Shown: positions 34,876 through 44,228 of the stretch, in pieces
Layout: the number at the start of each line of letters is the position of its first letter
How positions within the stretch are numbered: the stretch's first letter is position 1
Assembly (NCBI GenBank): GCA_944322845.1
Contig: CALUQE010000005.1
Location: 1 to 64,000 of the forward strand
DNA: 64,000 nucleotides
Source: Candidatus Gastranaerophilales bacterium
GTDB taxonomy: Bacteria; Cyanobacteriota; Vampirovibrionia; Gastranaerophilales; Gastranaerophilaceae
Direction of reading: 5' to 3'
Notes under the pieces: generated by a model
Seen by the model: the letters and a program-made list of their open reading frames with translations, nothing else
Told to the model about the DNA's origin: nothing
Database searches by the model: none
Made by a program: the position numbers and the translations under genes

Positions 34876-34881
34876 ATTATA
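34876..34881 (-). promoter_or_regulatory. Leaderless-type -10 of the aryl-polyene-like operon
   Basis: Leftward TATAAT at 34881-34876, then six bases (TCAGAT) and the ATG at 34869; no ribosome site is present. Confidence 0.55.
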
Positions 34882-34924
34882 CAATATAATTACAAACAAA
34901 ACATTTAGATTATTATTTTTATTA

Positions 34925-34930
34925 TATAAT
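34925..34930 (+). promoter_or_regulatory. Leaderless-type -10 of mnmG
   Basis: TATAAT at 34925-34930, then six bases (TAACCT) and the mnmG ATG at 34937; no ribosome site is present. It is divergent from the acyltransferase promoter. Confidence 0.55.
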
Positions 34931-34936
34931 TAACCT

Positions 34937-36811
34937 ATGAACAGCCGGGATTATTTAAATAACAAATTTGATATTATCGTTGTAGGAGCAGGTCATGCAG
35001 GGTGCGAAGCCGCATTGAGCGCTGCAAGATTAGGCTGTAACGTTTTGCTTTGTACACTGAATGTCGATAATATTGCACTCCAGCCTTGTAATCCGGCAAT
35101 AGGAGGCCCTGCCAAGTCGACTCTTGTAAGAGAAATCGACGCTCTCGGAGGAATTATGGGAGAAGTTGCAGACGCTACTTATATCCAGATGAAAACCCTG
35201 AATTCTTCTAAAGGTCCTGCCGTGAGAGCTCTGAGGGCACAATCGGATAAAAAAGAATACACAAATTATATGCGCCATATTCTTGAAACCACTGACAATA
35301 TCTGGATTAAGCAAACTTGTATTACAGATATTAAAGTCAAGGATAAAAAAATCGTAGGCGCAATCGATGAATACGGGCTTGAATACTCCTGCCGCGCAAT
35401 AATTCTGACTACGGGAACTTCTCTTGAAGGAAAAATGTATGTAGGCTTGCAGGCATATTCCGGCGGAAGGCTCGGAGAGCGTGCTGCAATCGGGCTTTCA
35501 CAGTCTTTAAGAGACCACGGAATCATAACCAGGAAATTAAAAACAGGCACTCCGGCACGTGTCGACAAACGCACGATCGATTATTCAAAAATGGAAGTCC
35601 AACCGGGTGACGAAAAATTAAGTTTTTATTCTTTTAAGCCGAACCGCCCTATCCGTCCGCAAGTTCCTTGTTATCTTACAAGAACAAACGAAGAAACTCA
35701 TTCAATAATCCGTGCAAATCTGGATAAGTCACCGATGTATCAGGGATTAATTCAAGGTGTCGGACCGAGATACTGCCCGTCTATTGAAGATAAAATCGTA
35801 AGATTCGCTTCAAACCCTTCTCACCATATTTTTATTGAGCCTGAAGGCTTGAATACATATGAAGTTTATATTCAGGGCTTTTCAACAAGCCTTCCTGCCT
35901 GCATTCAGGTAGAAATGCTGCGTTCGCTTCCGGGGCTTGAGAATGCTCATATAATTAAACCGGCTTACGCAGTAGAATACGACTACGTTCCGGCTGTTCA
36001 GACAAAGCATTCTCTAATGTCAAAAGATATTGAGGGACTTTTCTTTGCGGGACAAATTAACGGAACAAGCGGTTACGAAGAAGCCGCCGCACAGGGTTTG
36101 ATTGCGGGTATAAATTCCGTTAATTACCTGAATAATTCCGAGCCGCTTGAACTTTCAAGAGCTTCTTCATATATCGGAACACTGATAGACGATTTAGTCA
36201 CAAAAGATATTCAGGAACCATACAGAATGCTGACTTCCCGCTCCGAATACAGACTTCTTTTGAGACAGGATAATGCGGACGAGAGGTTAACGGAAATCGG
36301 GCATAAAATAGGTTTGATTGATGATACGCAATACCAAAGATTTTTAAACAAACAGGAGAGCATTCAAAGAGAAATCGAAAGACTTAAAGAAACAAAACTT
36401 CCGGCAACGGATGAGGTAAATGGAGTTCTTGCAAAATACGGTGAACATATTGACAGAGGAATGCGCCTTGCAGAACTTCTTAAACGTCCGAATATTACGT
36501 ACAATATTTTTAAAGAGTGCGACGAAGAAACAAGAAATTTGAATCTGAGTGACGATATTACGGAAGAAGCGGAAGTTTTAATAAAATATGACGGTTATAT
36601 AAAACGTCAGGAGCAGCAGGTTGAAACCGCAGAAAAGCTTGAAAAATACAGGATTCCTGCAAATATAGATTATTCGCAGATTAAACACATATCAACCGAA
36701 ACAAAAGAAAAACTCGAAAAAATCAGACCGCAGAACCTTGCACAGGCATCGCGCATCGGCGGAGTTAAACCGGCAGACATTTCGGTTCTGATGGTTATGC
36801 TGGGAAAATAA
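34937..36811 (+). CDS. mnmG: tRNA uridine-5-carboxymethylaminomethyl modification enzyme MnmG (GidA)
   Basis: 624 aa FAD enzyme that, with MnmE, modifies U34 of several tRNAs. The FAD-binding VVGAGHAGCEAALSAARLG lies at 16-34; PCNPAIGGPAKSTLVREIDALGG, TGTPARVD and FAGQINGTSGYEEAAAQGL are MnmG signatures, and the C-terminal RIGGVKPADISVL interacts with MnmE in characterised homologues. Length is normal. It is monocistronic, followed by a strong terminator. Confidence 0.97.
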   Translation: MNSRDYLNNKFDIIVVGAGHAGCEAALSAARLGCNVLLCTLNVDNIALQPCNPAIGGPAKSTLVREIDALGGIMGEVADATYIQMKTLNSSKGPAVRALRAQSDKKEYTNYMRHILETTDNIWIKQTCITDIKVKDKKIVGAIDEYGLEYSCRAIILTTGTSLEGKMYVGLQAYSGGRLGERAAIGLSQSLRDHGIITRKLKTGTPARVDKRTIDYSKMEVQPGDEKLSFYSFKPNRPIRPQVPCYLTRTNEETHSIIRANLDKSPMYQGLIQGVGPRYCPSIEDKIVRFASNPSHHIFIEPEGLNTYEVYIQGFSTSLPACIQVEMLRSLPGLENAHIIKPAYAVEYDYVPAVQTKHSLMSKDIEGLFFAGQINGTSGYEEAAAQGLIAGINSVNYLNNSEPLELSRASSYIGTLIDDLVTKDIQEPYRMLTSRSEYRLLLRQDNADERLTEIGHKIGLIDDTQYQRFLNKQESIQREIERLKETKLPATDEVNGVLAKYGEHIDRGMRLAELLKRPNITYNIFKECDEETRNLNLSDDITEEAEVLIKYDGYIKRQEQQVETAEKLEKYRIPANIDYSQIKHISTETKEKLEKIRPQNLAQASRIGGVKPADISVLMVMLGK

Positions 36812-36822
36812 GATATAGAACA

Positions 36823-36850
36823 AGCGGCGGAGCCTTCAGGCTCCGCCGCT
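36823..36850. terminator. Terminator after mnmG
   Basis: A G+C-rich 12-bp stem, AGCGGCGGAGCC with GGCTCCGCCGCT and loop TTCA, lies between the convergent mnmG and zinc-ribbon genes. Confidence 0.8.
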
Positions 36851-36861
36851 ATTCTACCATT

Positions 36862-37272
36862 CTACACACCGGCAAGTTTTTGCAAATGAATAAAATATGT
36901 AATAAATATCGCTGCAAAAACTATACATATAATTAAACCGGAAATTGCCTCTTTAATCTTATATTTTTTCACGAGTGCAACAATATACGGTACAAAGACA
37001 ATAATAAGCGATTGTACGCCTATTTCTATATATTCCGCAAGTGAAAAAATTAAATCGCCGTCTTTATCTTTCATTGTAAGAATCTGAGGCCAGTGATTCA
37101 GAATTGCAAATCCGGTTATATTTGCAATAGACCATAGAATACATAAACCGAGCCCCATAGGAATAAGCAGCGTTTTGTAATCATTCTTCTCCAGTTTAGT
37201 TGTACAAAACGGACATACTTTATCGGTGTCTTCTATTTCCTGCATGCAATAGGGACATAAAATTTTACTCAT
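36862..37272 (-). CDS. Zinc-ribbon membrane protein
   Basis: 136 aa. An N-terminal zinc ribbon (CPYCMQEIEDTDKVCPFC, two CxxC pairs at 5-8 and 19-22) is followed by three hydrophobic helices (about 37-57, 85-103, 109-128). It overlaps the stop of the TM2 gene as ATGA, so it is the last gene of a small membrane-protein operon. Function is unknown. Confidence 0.75.
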   Translation of the reverse strand: MSKILCPYCMQEIEDTDKVCPFCTTKLEKNDYKTLLIPMGLGLCILWSIANITGFAILNHWPQILTMKDKDGDLIFSLAEYIEIGVQSLIIVFVPYIVALVKKYKIKEAISGLIICIVFAAIFITYFIHLQKLAGV

Positions 37273-37694
37273 TTTACAACCCCCGGAATTACAATTGCAA
37301 GAAATATAAAGAATATCAGCAATAATATCAATCCTATCGGGATAAGGCTTATAACAAATACGGTAATTCCGACATTTGAATTATAATCTGTAAAATACCG
37401 ACCTTTGCCATCTTTAAATTTATTAAAGCATATCATAACAAGATCGATATACGACCAGATCCCGCAGCCACCAAGAGTCAGCAATTGTGCAATACCTATC
37501 GGGATATTGCCCGTATAGAATCTGTGGATTCCGAAACACCCGAGAAACCAGGCAAAAAGGAGTGTTGCTAAGAACTCCGGAGGATTATCAACAGGTGTGT
37601 TATTTATATTTTGAACCCATTCTCTGCAAACATAGCAGCGGGTTGCCTCAGCCGGTATTTCTGCTCCGCAATTAGGACATTTTTTTGTAGCCAT
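37269..37694 (-). CDS. Zinc-ribbon TM2-domain protein
   Basis: 141 aa. A zinc ribbon (CPNCGAEIPAEATRCYVC) precedes a TM2 domain (about 42-92: FLGCFGIHRFYTG, then GGCGIWSYIDLVMI) and a third helix (about 110-138). TM2 proteins are small membrane proteins of unclear role. AAAGGA lies before the ATG; the gene follows the shorter TM2 protein by three bases. Confidence 0.85.
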   Translation of the reverse strand: MATKKCPNCGAEIPAEATRCYVCREWVQNINNTPVDNPPEFLATLLFAWFLGCFGIHRFYTGNIPIGIAQLLTLGGCGIWSYIDLVMICFNKFKDGKGRYFTDYNSNVGITVFVISLIPIGLILLLIFFIFLAIVIPGVVK

Positions 37695-37697
37695 ATA

Positions 37698-38009
37698 TTA
37701 TCCTTTCAAAGCTGCTGAAAATATAGATGCGTAACCTAAAATTCCAAGTATAAGAAGGGCAAGCCAAACGAAGAAAAAAGTTTTGCCTAATGTTTCATTA
37801 TAACCGCCCAAATCCTGATCTTCTGCATCTTTGTAGTTATTAAAACAAATACTTACAAAATCAATCAGCGTCCAGATACCGCACCCTCCGCCGGTTAAGA
37901 GTTGCAAAATACCGATTCCGATATAGCCGGTATAAAATCTGTGGATACCTAAACCGCCCAGAAAGAACGATAATAAAAGTGTTGCTGTGTAACTTTTTGG
38001 CTGTTGCAT
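37698..38009 (-). CDS. TM2-domain protein
   Basis: 103 aa. Two TM2 helices with FFLGGLGIHRFYTGYIGIG and LTGGGCGIWTLIDFVSI, followed by a third helix (about 80-98). It is the closest paralogue of the next gene but lacks the zinc ribbon. AGAGG lies before the ATG. Confidence 0.85.
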   Translation of the reverse strand: MQQPKSYTATLLLSFFLGGLGIHRFYTGYIGIGILQLLTGGGCGIWTLIDFVSICFNNYKDAEDQDLGGYNETLGKTFFFVWLALLILGILGYASIFSAALKG

Positions 38010-38058
38010 GATAAAACCTCTTTCTTTTTACTTGCGCCGAACAATCGACTCTCTTCCA

Positions 38059-38364
38059 TTAACTATTATTTATTTTACATTTGATTTCCCTCACCAGAGT
38101 TGATATCCAAATATATATCAGCAGCGGTGCAACAATAACTATTCTCGGGTTCAACTCAAGCGCCTCTTTGAAATGGAATTGAAACAATTCGCTGAATGCT
38201 CTTGTCATCCCGCAGCCGGGGCATTCGTATCCCGTAATAAGCTTAAATACACATATAGTATGTGTATTATAATGAATCAGAACTTCCACTCCCAGATAGA
38301 AAAATACGGGCAGAAAAATAAGAAAAAATATATTCATATTATTTTTACCAAGGAGCTTATACAT
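38059..38364 (-). CDS. DUF2752 membrane protein
   Basis: 101 aa or, from a second Met, 92 aa. Two hydrophobic helices (about 12-27 and 75-89) flank the family signature TGYECPGCGMTRAF. DUF2752 proteins often neighbour TM2 genes, as here (50 bases upstream of them). No ribosome site is clear for either Met, so the start is uncertain. Confidence 0.8.
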   Translation of the reverse strand: MYKLLGKNNMNIFFLIFLPVFFYLGVEVLIHYNTHTICVFKLITGYECPGCGMTRAFSELFQFHFKEALELNPRIVIVAPLLIYIWISTLVREIKCKINNS

Positions 38365-38521
38365 TTGTTACACAAATACGACTATAAAATTTAAAACTTT
38401 AACAAATATGAATAAAATCCTCCATTTACTTGATTTTGAAAAATTAACATTTTAAAATAAAAAGGCGGGTTGCCCCACAACTTTTCACAATGATACAAGA
38501 GAGAGAGTAGGAGTATATTAT

Positions 38522-39961
38522 ATGAAAATATTATTCGCATCAGCAGAAGTTGCGCCATTTTCTAAAGCCGGAGGACTTAGTGATGTAGTAGGCAGTTTAC
38601 CCAAAGCTTTAGAAAAAGATGCTGAAATTGCAATTTTTACTCCGCTCCACGGGTGTATTGATTACAACAGATGGGGCTTAAAGGAGCTGGAAAACTCAGA
38701 AATGTGGATAACTTTCGGCTATTCTCCACAAAAGTTTAAACTTCATATGACAAAACTTCCGGGAACAAACATAAATGTGTTTTTCGTTCAAAATGACTGG
38801 TATTTTTCCTGTTTTCATGAAGTTTATCCTAAATGGCTTGACCCGCGCTATGAACACGAAAGATATATCGCATTTTCTCTTGCAACGCTTGAATACGCAA
38901 AGCAGTTGAATTTCAGAGCGGATATAATCCATTCTAATGATTGGCATACTGCAATGATACCTTTGTATATCAAAGCAAATTACAAGTTTGACGAATTTTG
39001 GTCAAAGACTAAAAATGTTTTTGAGATTCATAACCTTGCATATCAGGGTGTCTGGTTTGAAGATATTTTGGATTTTGCGAATATGAGAAAAGATATCGTA
39101 TTCAATGAATGGGGCTGCGAGCACTACGGACGTGTTAACTGGATGAAAGGCGCAATAAACTATTCCGACAGAATTATTGCCGTTTCTCCAAATTATTCCA
39201 GAGAAATTCTGACAGGTGAATACGGTGAAGGTATGGACTACACCCTAAGAGGCCACACCAATAAACTCGTAGGAATCGTCAACGGTATAGATTATGATGT
39301 ATTTAATCCTAAAACCGATAAAACAATTTTCAAAAACTATGATGTTAAATCTCTTGAAAACAAAGAAGAAAATAAAAAGAAAATTCTTGAATATTTCGGA
39401 TTGAAATACAATCCTGAGAGGCCGCTAATTGCGCTGATTTCAAGACTTGTTGAACAAAAAGGTCTGGATTTAATCCGCTCTGTTGAAAATGATTTAAGAA
39501 ATCTTGAAGCTGATTTTATATTCCTCGGCTCCGGCGACAAGTCTTACGAGAATCTGTTTATCTGGCTTTCAAATAACACACCGAATATAAGAACTTATGT
39601 AGGCTATAGAGGTGATCTGGCAAATCAGATTTATGCAGGCTCCGATTTCTTCCTGATGCCATCCAAGTTTGAGCCTTGCGGACTTTCGCAGTTGATTGCA
39701 ATGCACTACGGCTCTCTTCCGATAGTTCGTGCAACCGGCGGGCTTGAAGATACCGTAACCGGCTATCCGCTTGATAATTCAACAGGATTTAAATTCTGGG
39801 GATACGACGGATGGGCAATGAAAGATGCAATCCTCACAGCAATGTATGTTTACAAAGACAAATACACCCTGAAGGCTATGAGAAAATCTGCAATGGAAGC
39901 AGATTTCAGCTGGAAAGAAAGTGCTAAAAAATATTTAGAAATGTATAAATCTTTAGTTTAA
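38522..39961 (+). CDS. glgA: Glycogen synthase (ADP-glucose)
   Basis: 479 aa GT5 enzyme that adds glucose from ADP-glucose to glycogen. The N-terminal KAGGLSDVVGSLPKAL contains the substrate-binding K-x-G-G-L; the C-terminal Rossmann half has SRLVEQKGLDLI and the catalytic EPCGLSQLIAMHYGSLPIVRATGGLEDTV. AGGAG precedes the ATG. It stands alone with a terminator shared with nrdD, so the rest of glycogen synthesis lies elsewhere. Confidence 0.97.
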   Translation: MKILFASAEVAPFSKAGGLSDVVGSLPKALEKDAEIAIFTPLHGCIDYNRWGLKELENSEMWITFGYSPQKFKLHMTKLPGTNINVFFVQNDWYFSCFHEVYPKWLDPRYEHERYIAFSLATLEYAKQLNFRADIIHSNDWHTAMIPLYIKANYKFDEFWSKTKNVFEIHNLAYQGVWFEDILDFANMRKDIVFNEWGCEHYGRVNWMKGAINYSDRIIAVSPNYSREILTGEYGEGMDYTLRGHTNKLVGIVNGIDYDVFNPKTDKTIFKNYDVKSLENKEENKKKILEYFGLKYNPERPLIALISRLVEQKGLDLIRSVENDLRNLEADFIFLGSGDKSYENLFIWLSNNTPNIRTYVGYRGDLANQIYAGSDFFLMPSKFEPCGLSQLIAMHYGSLPIVRATGGLEDTVTGYPLDNSTGFKFWGYDGWAMKDAILTAMYVYKDKYTLKAMRKSAMEADFSWKESAKKYLEMYKSLV

Positions 39962-39984
39962 AATTAAATGTTTTTAATATAACA

Positions 39985-40017
39985 AAAAAGACCGCTTCTT
40001 ATTAAAGCGGTCTTTTT
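39985..40017. terminator. Bidirectional terminator between glgA and nrdD
   Basis: A 13-bp stem, AAAAAGACCGCTT with AAGCGGTCTTTTT and a 7-base loop, lies between the convergent stops. Confidence 0.9.
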
Positions 40018-40033
40018 ATTATTTATTACAAAA

Positions 40034-42307
40034 TTACATAGACTTTCTGTCAGCAATTTCTTCCATCTTGTGATCTGCAAGTCTTGAATCACCTTTGACT
40101 CTTGAATATGCCAGATATCCGTTCATTCTTTCAATCTTTGTAAGATTCTTAGAGCCGCATTTCGGACAAACATCCATATTCAATTCCTGATGACCGCAAT
40201 CATCACAGTAAGAAAGTGATAAATTTACACCTTCATAGAAGCCCATATCCATTGCTCTGTGAATTAATGTTTCAACAGCTTCCGTATTGTAATCAATAGG
40301 ATATTTTACATATTGAATCTTTCCGCCGTTCAATAAATCCCAGAAGCGTTTTTCCAAATCCTGTTTCTGTATAGGAGTTATATCTTCGCTTACATGGCAG
40401 TGGAAAGAGTTTGAAACATACGGTTTGTCAGATACATTAGCAACAATTCCATATTTCTTTCTGAACTGTTTTACCTGCAATCCGCAAAGGTTTTCAGCCG
40501 GAGTTCCGTAAATTGCATAAAGGATTCCATCTTCTTCCTTAAACTGCTGGGTCTTTTTGTTAATGTATTCCATAACTTCAATAGCAAATTCGCCGTCTTC
40601 TACAAGAGATTTTCCGTTGTATAATTCCTGCAATTCATTCAGAGCAGTGATACCGAATGAAGCTGTAGAAGATTTCAAAATCGGTCTGATTTTATCGTGA
40701 ATACCAAGATGACCGCCTAAGAAACCGCCTTCGCAGAACGCAAGAGGGTTTACGGAAGCTTTCATTTCTCCTAAATAATCATAAGTTCTGATATGCAGCT
40801 TTCTGATTAATTCAAGATAGTAATCCAGAACTTCGTAAAAATCTTTGCTTTCTTTCTTAGCTTTAGCATAAATCATCGGAAGGTGAAGACTTATTGCACC
40901 GATGTTAAAACGGCCTACGAAAATCGGTTCATCGTTTTCGTCAGCAGGTTTCATACCGCCTCTTTCGTACCAAGGTGATAAGAAAGCTCTGCAGCCCATC
41001 GGAGAAACAACTTTTCCGTATTTTTTGTACATAGAAGCAACATAGCCTTCGCCTGTTAGTGACAACCAGTCAGGGTACATTGTCTTCTTAGAGCATTCAA
41101 CACCTGCTTTGAATAGGTCCTCATTAACTTTGCCGGGTCCGTGAAGATTTTCATCATACAAGAATACAATTTTAGGGAACAATACCGGTTTTTTGCATTC
41201 TTTTTTACCCTGACCGCCTTTTCTGATTTTGAGCATAGCAAGCGTTGCCATCTTTTCGTAAACACCGGTTCCCAATCCTGCGGTTACTGTAATAAACGGA
41301 TAGTCGCCTCTTGAAGAAGCTACCGTATTAAATTTGTATTCCCAGCCCTGGAAACCTTGTTCAAAATCTTTTTCAACATCAGCCATTGCAGCTTCCCTTG
41401 CTTTTTCGAATGACAAGCCTAAGCAAAGGTATTTGTCATATTGTCTCTGGTAAGTTTTTTCAGCGTAAACAGCAAGAATTTTATCAACTTCCGCAACTGT
41501 GAAACCGCCGTACTGCTGGCTTGCTGCAGCCATTACAATATCACCGATTACATCAAAAGCAACGTCGAGAGATTTTGGCTCATTGTACCAAAGATTACCC
41601 ATCTCAAACCCGCCTTTGAGAACAGAAGCTACATCAAATAAGCAGCAGTTCATAGTATCACGTCTTGCGGACATATCGTGAATATAAATATAACCGTCAC
41701 GAATTGCCTGTAGTTCATCTACGGTTAAGAAAAACTTTTTGTACAATTCTTTGTTTAATTCGTTAAAAATTAAAGAACGTTTTGTAGAAACAAGTGTTGA
41801 ATCAGCATTGGCGTTTTCCTTGTCGCCAATGTACATAATTCTTTGTGATTCCTGATAAACTTTGTCTAACATGTGCACAAAATCCTGTTTGTAGTTTCTG
41901 TAGTTTCTATAGCTTTGTGCAACTTTCGGATTAATATGCTCAAGAGCACCCTCAACCAGATTGTGCATTTCAGCTATAGTAACTTCGGTCTTATTCATCT
42001 TTATAACATTATTATCTACGAAATCACAGATTTCTTTCAACTCTGTATCCGTTAGTTCTACTAACATTCTTGTTGCAGATTTTCTCACTGCATTTATGAT
42101 TTTATTATTATCAAATTCTTCTTTTGTGCCGTCTTTTTTGATAACGTACACGCAATTTACTTTGATAGGAGTTATCTGAGCTGTTTTCGGCAGTTCATTT
42201 AATTTTGATAAAGGTGAAACGGTGCTTCCCTTCATCACATCAGTAACTTTTGCTGCCGATGAGGTAAATTCTACTACATTTCTTTCCTTATTTAAACTGT
42301 TTTGCAT
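40034..42307 (-). CDS. nrdD: Anaerobic (class III) ribonucleoside-triphosphate reductase
   Basis: 757 aa. An ATP-cone (about 48-140: VYVIKKDGTKEEFDNNKIINAVRK) precedes the reductase barrel; the C-terminal zinc site is CDDCGHQELNMDVCPKCG and the glycyl-radical loop is ERMNGYLA (about 728-735). It makes dNTPs without oxygen, consistent with a strict or facultative anaerobe. The activating enzyme NrdG is not in the window. AGGAGG precedes the ATG. Confidence 0.95.
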   Translation of the reverse strand: MQNSLNKERNVVEFTSSAAKVTDVMKGSTVSPLSKLNELPKTAQITPIKVNCVYVIKKDGTKEEFDNNKIINAVRKSATRMLVELTDTELKEICDFVDNNVIKMNKTEVTIAEMHNLVEGALEHINPKVAQSYRNYRNYKQDFVHMLDKVYQESQRIMYIGDKENANADSTLVSTKRSLIFNELNKELYKKFFLTVDELQAIRDGYIYIHDMSARRDTMNCCLFDVASVLKGGFEMGNLWYNEPKSLDVAFDVIGDIVMAAASQQYGGFTVAEVDKILAVYAEKTYQRQYDKYLCLGLSFEKAREAAMADVEKDFEQGFQGWEYKFNTVASSRGDYPFITVTAGLGTGVYEKMATLAMLKIRKGGQGKKECKKPVLFPKIVFLYDENLHGPGKVNEDLFKAGVECSKKTMYPDWLSLTGEGYVASMYKKYGKVVSPMGCRAFLSPWYERGGMKPADENDEPIFVGRFNIGAISLHLPMIYAKAKKESKDFYEVLDYYLELIRKLHIRTYDYLGEMKASVNPLAFCEGGFLGGHLGIHDKIRPILKSSTASFGITALNELQELYNGKSLVEDGEFAIEVMEYINKKTQQFKEEDGILYAIYGTPAENLCGLQVKQFRKKYGIVANVSDKPYVSNSFHCHVSEDITPIQKQDLEKRFWDLLNGGKIQYVKYPIDYNTEAVETLIHRAMDMGFYEGVNLSLSYCDDCGHQELNMDVCPKCGSKNLTKIERMNGYLAYSRVKGDSRLADHKMEEIADRKSM

Positions 42308-42651
42308 TGTCTTTACGACCTCCTAATCTACACTAAGGCCAGCTATTTTTCTCAGCTTTCCTTTATAATTAGAGAATAACATTCTCTTCCCAAAATCTAA
42401 TCCTTTATATAAATGATAATTCAAAAACCAACACTAATCAATAAATTAATAAAACGTCACAAAGGTGGTAAAGGCAATAACGGTACGATTTTTACAAAAC
42501 TCAATATTGTAAAATTTGTTACGTTTTTAGCATGATTTTTTGATTAATTTCTTGACAAATCCCGAGAGGGTCAATAATTGTTAATATGACACCAATCATA
42601 TAAAAACAATCAGACATGCTCAGAAAAATATGGCATGCCGGATAAATTAAA
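42308..42651. other. Intergenic region between nrdD and gatB
   Basis: About 340 bases without a gene. A TTGACA at 42552-42557 starts a small dyad (TTGAC, then GTCAA at 42570-42574); a weak rightward promoter is possible but has no gene to serve. I see no NrdR-type box that I trust. The region near nrdD is AT-rich leader. Confidence 0.3.
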
Positions 42652-42670
42652 GGCGGCTCAAAGAGCCGCC
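42652..42670 (-). terminator. Terminator after gatB
   Basis: An 8-bp stem, GGCGGCTC with GAGCCGCC and loop AAA, continues leftward into TTTAATTT, 12 bases past the gatB stop. Confidence 0.85.
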
Positions 42671-42681
42671 CCTGTCAAATT

Positions 42682-44130
42682 TTAACCTTCAAGAATCTGC
42701 CTTACCAGTTCATTAACCGTTTTTGGATTAGCTCTTCCTTTGGTTTCTTTCATAACCTGACCGACAAAGAAGCCCAGCAGATTTGTTTTACCGTTTTTGT
42801 AAGCTTCAATTTCTTTCGGATGAGCATTTACAACTTTTTCAACGATTGCTTTAATAGCACCTTCATCTGAAATCTGGCTCAAACCTTTTCTTTCAACAAT
42901 TGCGGAAGCCTTTTCTCCGTTTGTAATCATATCTTCCACAAGAATTTGCTTACCGATATTGTTTGAAATTGTTCCTTTTTCTATCAGACTGATTAATTCA
43001 GCAAGATTTTGAGGTGTCAATTTAGTATCTGTGATTTCCACTTTATTTTCTTTTAAGTAAGCTGCAATTTCACCCATAATAAAGTTAACTGCAGTCTTAG
43101 GATTAGCGCCGAGTTCAAGAACCTTATCAAAGAAAAGCGCTAAAGGCATCTGTTCTACAATAACGCAGGCATCATATTCACTCAAACCTAAGTCCATATA
43201 TCTCTGGCGTTTTGCTTCCGGAAGCTCCGGCATTTTTGCTCTGATTTCTTCCACCCATTCTCTTGAAATTTCAAGCGGCATCAAGTCCGGCTCAGGAAAG
43301 TATCTGTAATCGTGAGCGTCCTCTTTACCTCTCATTGAGCGGGTTTCTTTTAAGTTGTCATCCCAGAGTCTTGTTTCCTGAACAACTTCTCCGCCTTCTT
43401 CAACTATTTCTATCTGTCTGTCGATTTCGTATTCAATAGCTCTCTGGAGCGCTGAAAAGCTGTTTACGTTCTTGATTTCAGCTCTGGTTCCGAATTTTGT
43501 TGAACCTTTCGGCATAATGGAAATATTAGCGTCGCATCTCATAGAACCTTCTTCAAGGTTTCCGTCGCATACACCTAAATATCTTACGATATCGCGGAGC
43601 TCTTCCATATAGTTTCTTGCTTCTTCGCTTGAGCGCATATCAGGCTCAGAAACGATTTCCAGAAGCGGAGTTCCGGCTCTGTTTAAATCCACAAGAGAAT
43701 ATGTAGCGCCGTTAATACCGGCTGCACCTACGTGAACGAGTTTTCCTGCATCTTCTTCTAAGTGCGCTCTTGTAATACCGATTCTTTTGCCTTTTACATT
43801 AATCCATCCGTTAACACAAATCGGTTCATCGTATTGTGAAATCTGATAACCTTTCGGAAGGTCAGGATAGAAATACTGTTTTCTGTCAAACTTGCATCTT
43901 GCAGGAATTTCGCAATTCAGCGCAAGCCCGAGAAGAATCCCCATATTTACACATTCCTTATTCAATACCGGCAAAACCCCCGGCATACCTAATGTGATAG
44001 GACTTATCTGAGTATTTTGCTCGTTACCGAATTCTGTTGAATCAGGTGCAAAAATCTTTGATTTAGTCTTTAACTGAGCATGAACTTCAAGCCCGATAAC
44101 GACTTCATATTTATCTCTTAAATCTGTCAT
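42682..44130 (-). CDS. gatB: Asp-tRNA(Asn)/Glu-tRNA(Gln) amidotransferase subunit B
   Basis: 482 aa. It binds misacylated tRNA and forms Gln- or Asn-tRNA together with GatA and GatC. YEVVIGLEVHAQLKTKSKIF, the GatB signature DLNRAGTPLLEIVSEPD, and the C-terminal YqeY-like helical domain (about 330-482) are complete. GAGGAA lies before the ATG. GatA and GatC are not adjacent. Confidence 0.97.
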   Translation of the reverse strand: MTDLRDKYEVVIGLEVHAQLKTKSKIFAPDSTEFGNEQNTQISPITLGMPGVLPVLNKECVNMGILLGLALNCEIPARCKFDRKQYFYPDLPKGYQISQYDEPICVNGWINVKGKRIGITRAHLEEDAGKLVHVGAAGINGATYSLVDLNRAGTPLLEIVSEPDMRSSEEARNYMEELRDIVRYLGVCDGNLEEGSMRCDANISIMPKGSTKFGTRAEIKNVNSFSALQRAIEYEIDRQIEIVEEGGEVVQETRLWDDNLKETRSMRGKEDAHDYRYFPEPDLMPLEISREWVEEIRAKMPELPEAKRQRYMDLGLSEYDACVIVEQMPLALFFDKVLELGANPKTAVNFIMGEIAAYLKENKVEITDTKLTPQNLAELISLIEKGTISNNIGKQILVEDMITNGEKASAIVERKGLSQISDEGAIKAIVEKVVNAHPKEIEAYKNGKTNLLGFFVGQVMKETKGRANPKTVNELVRQILEG

Positions 44131-44228
44131 AACTATTCCTCACTCTTAATTGTACAAATTGTAACATAAACAAATTACATTATCTATATTATTGAATTAT
44201 CCTACTTAGAAGCTTATGATTAAAGAAT

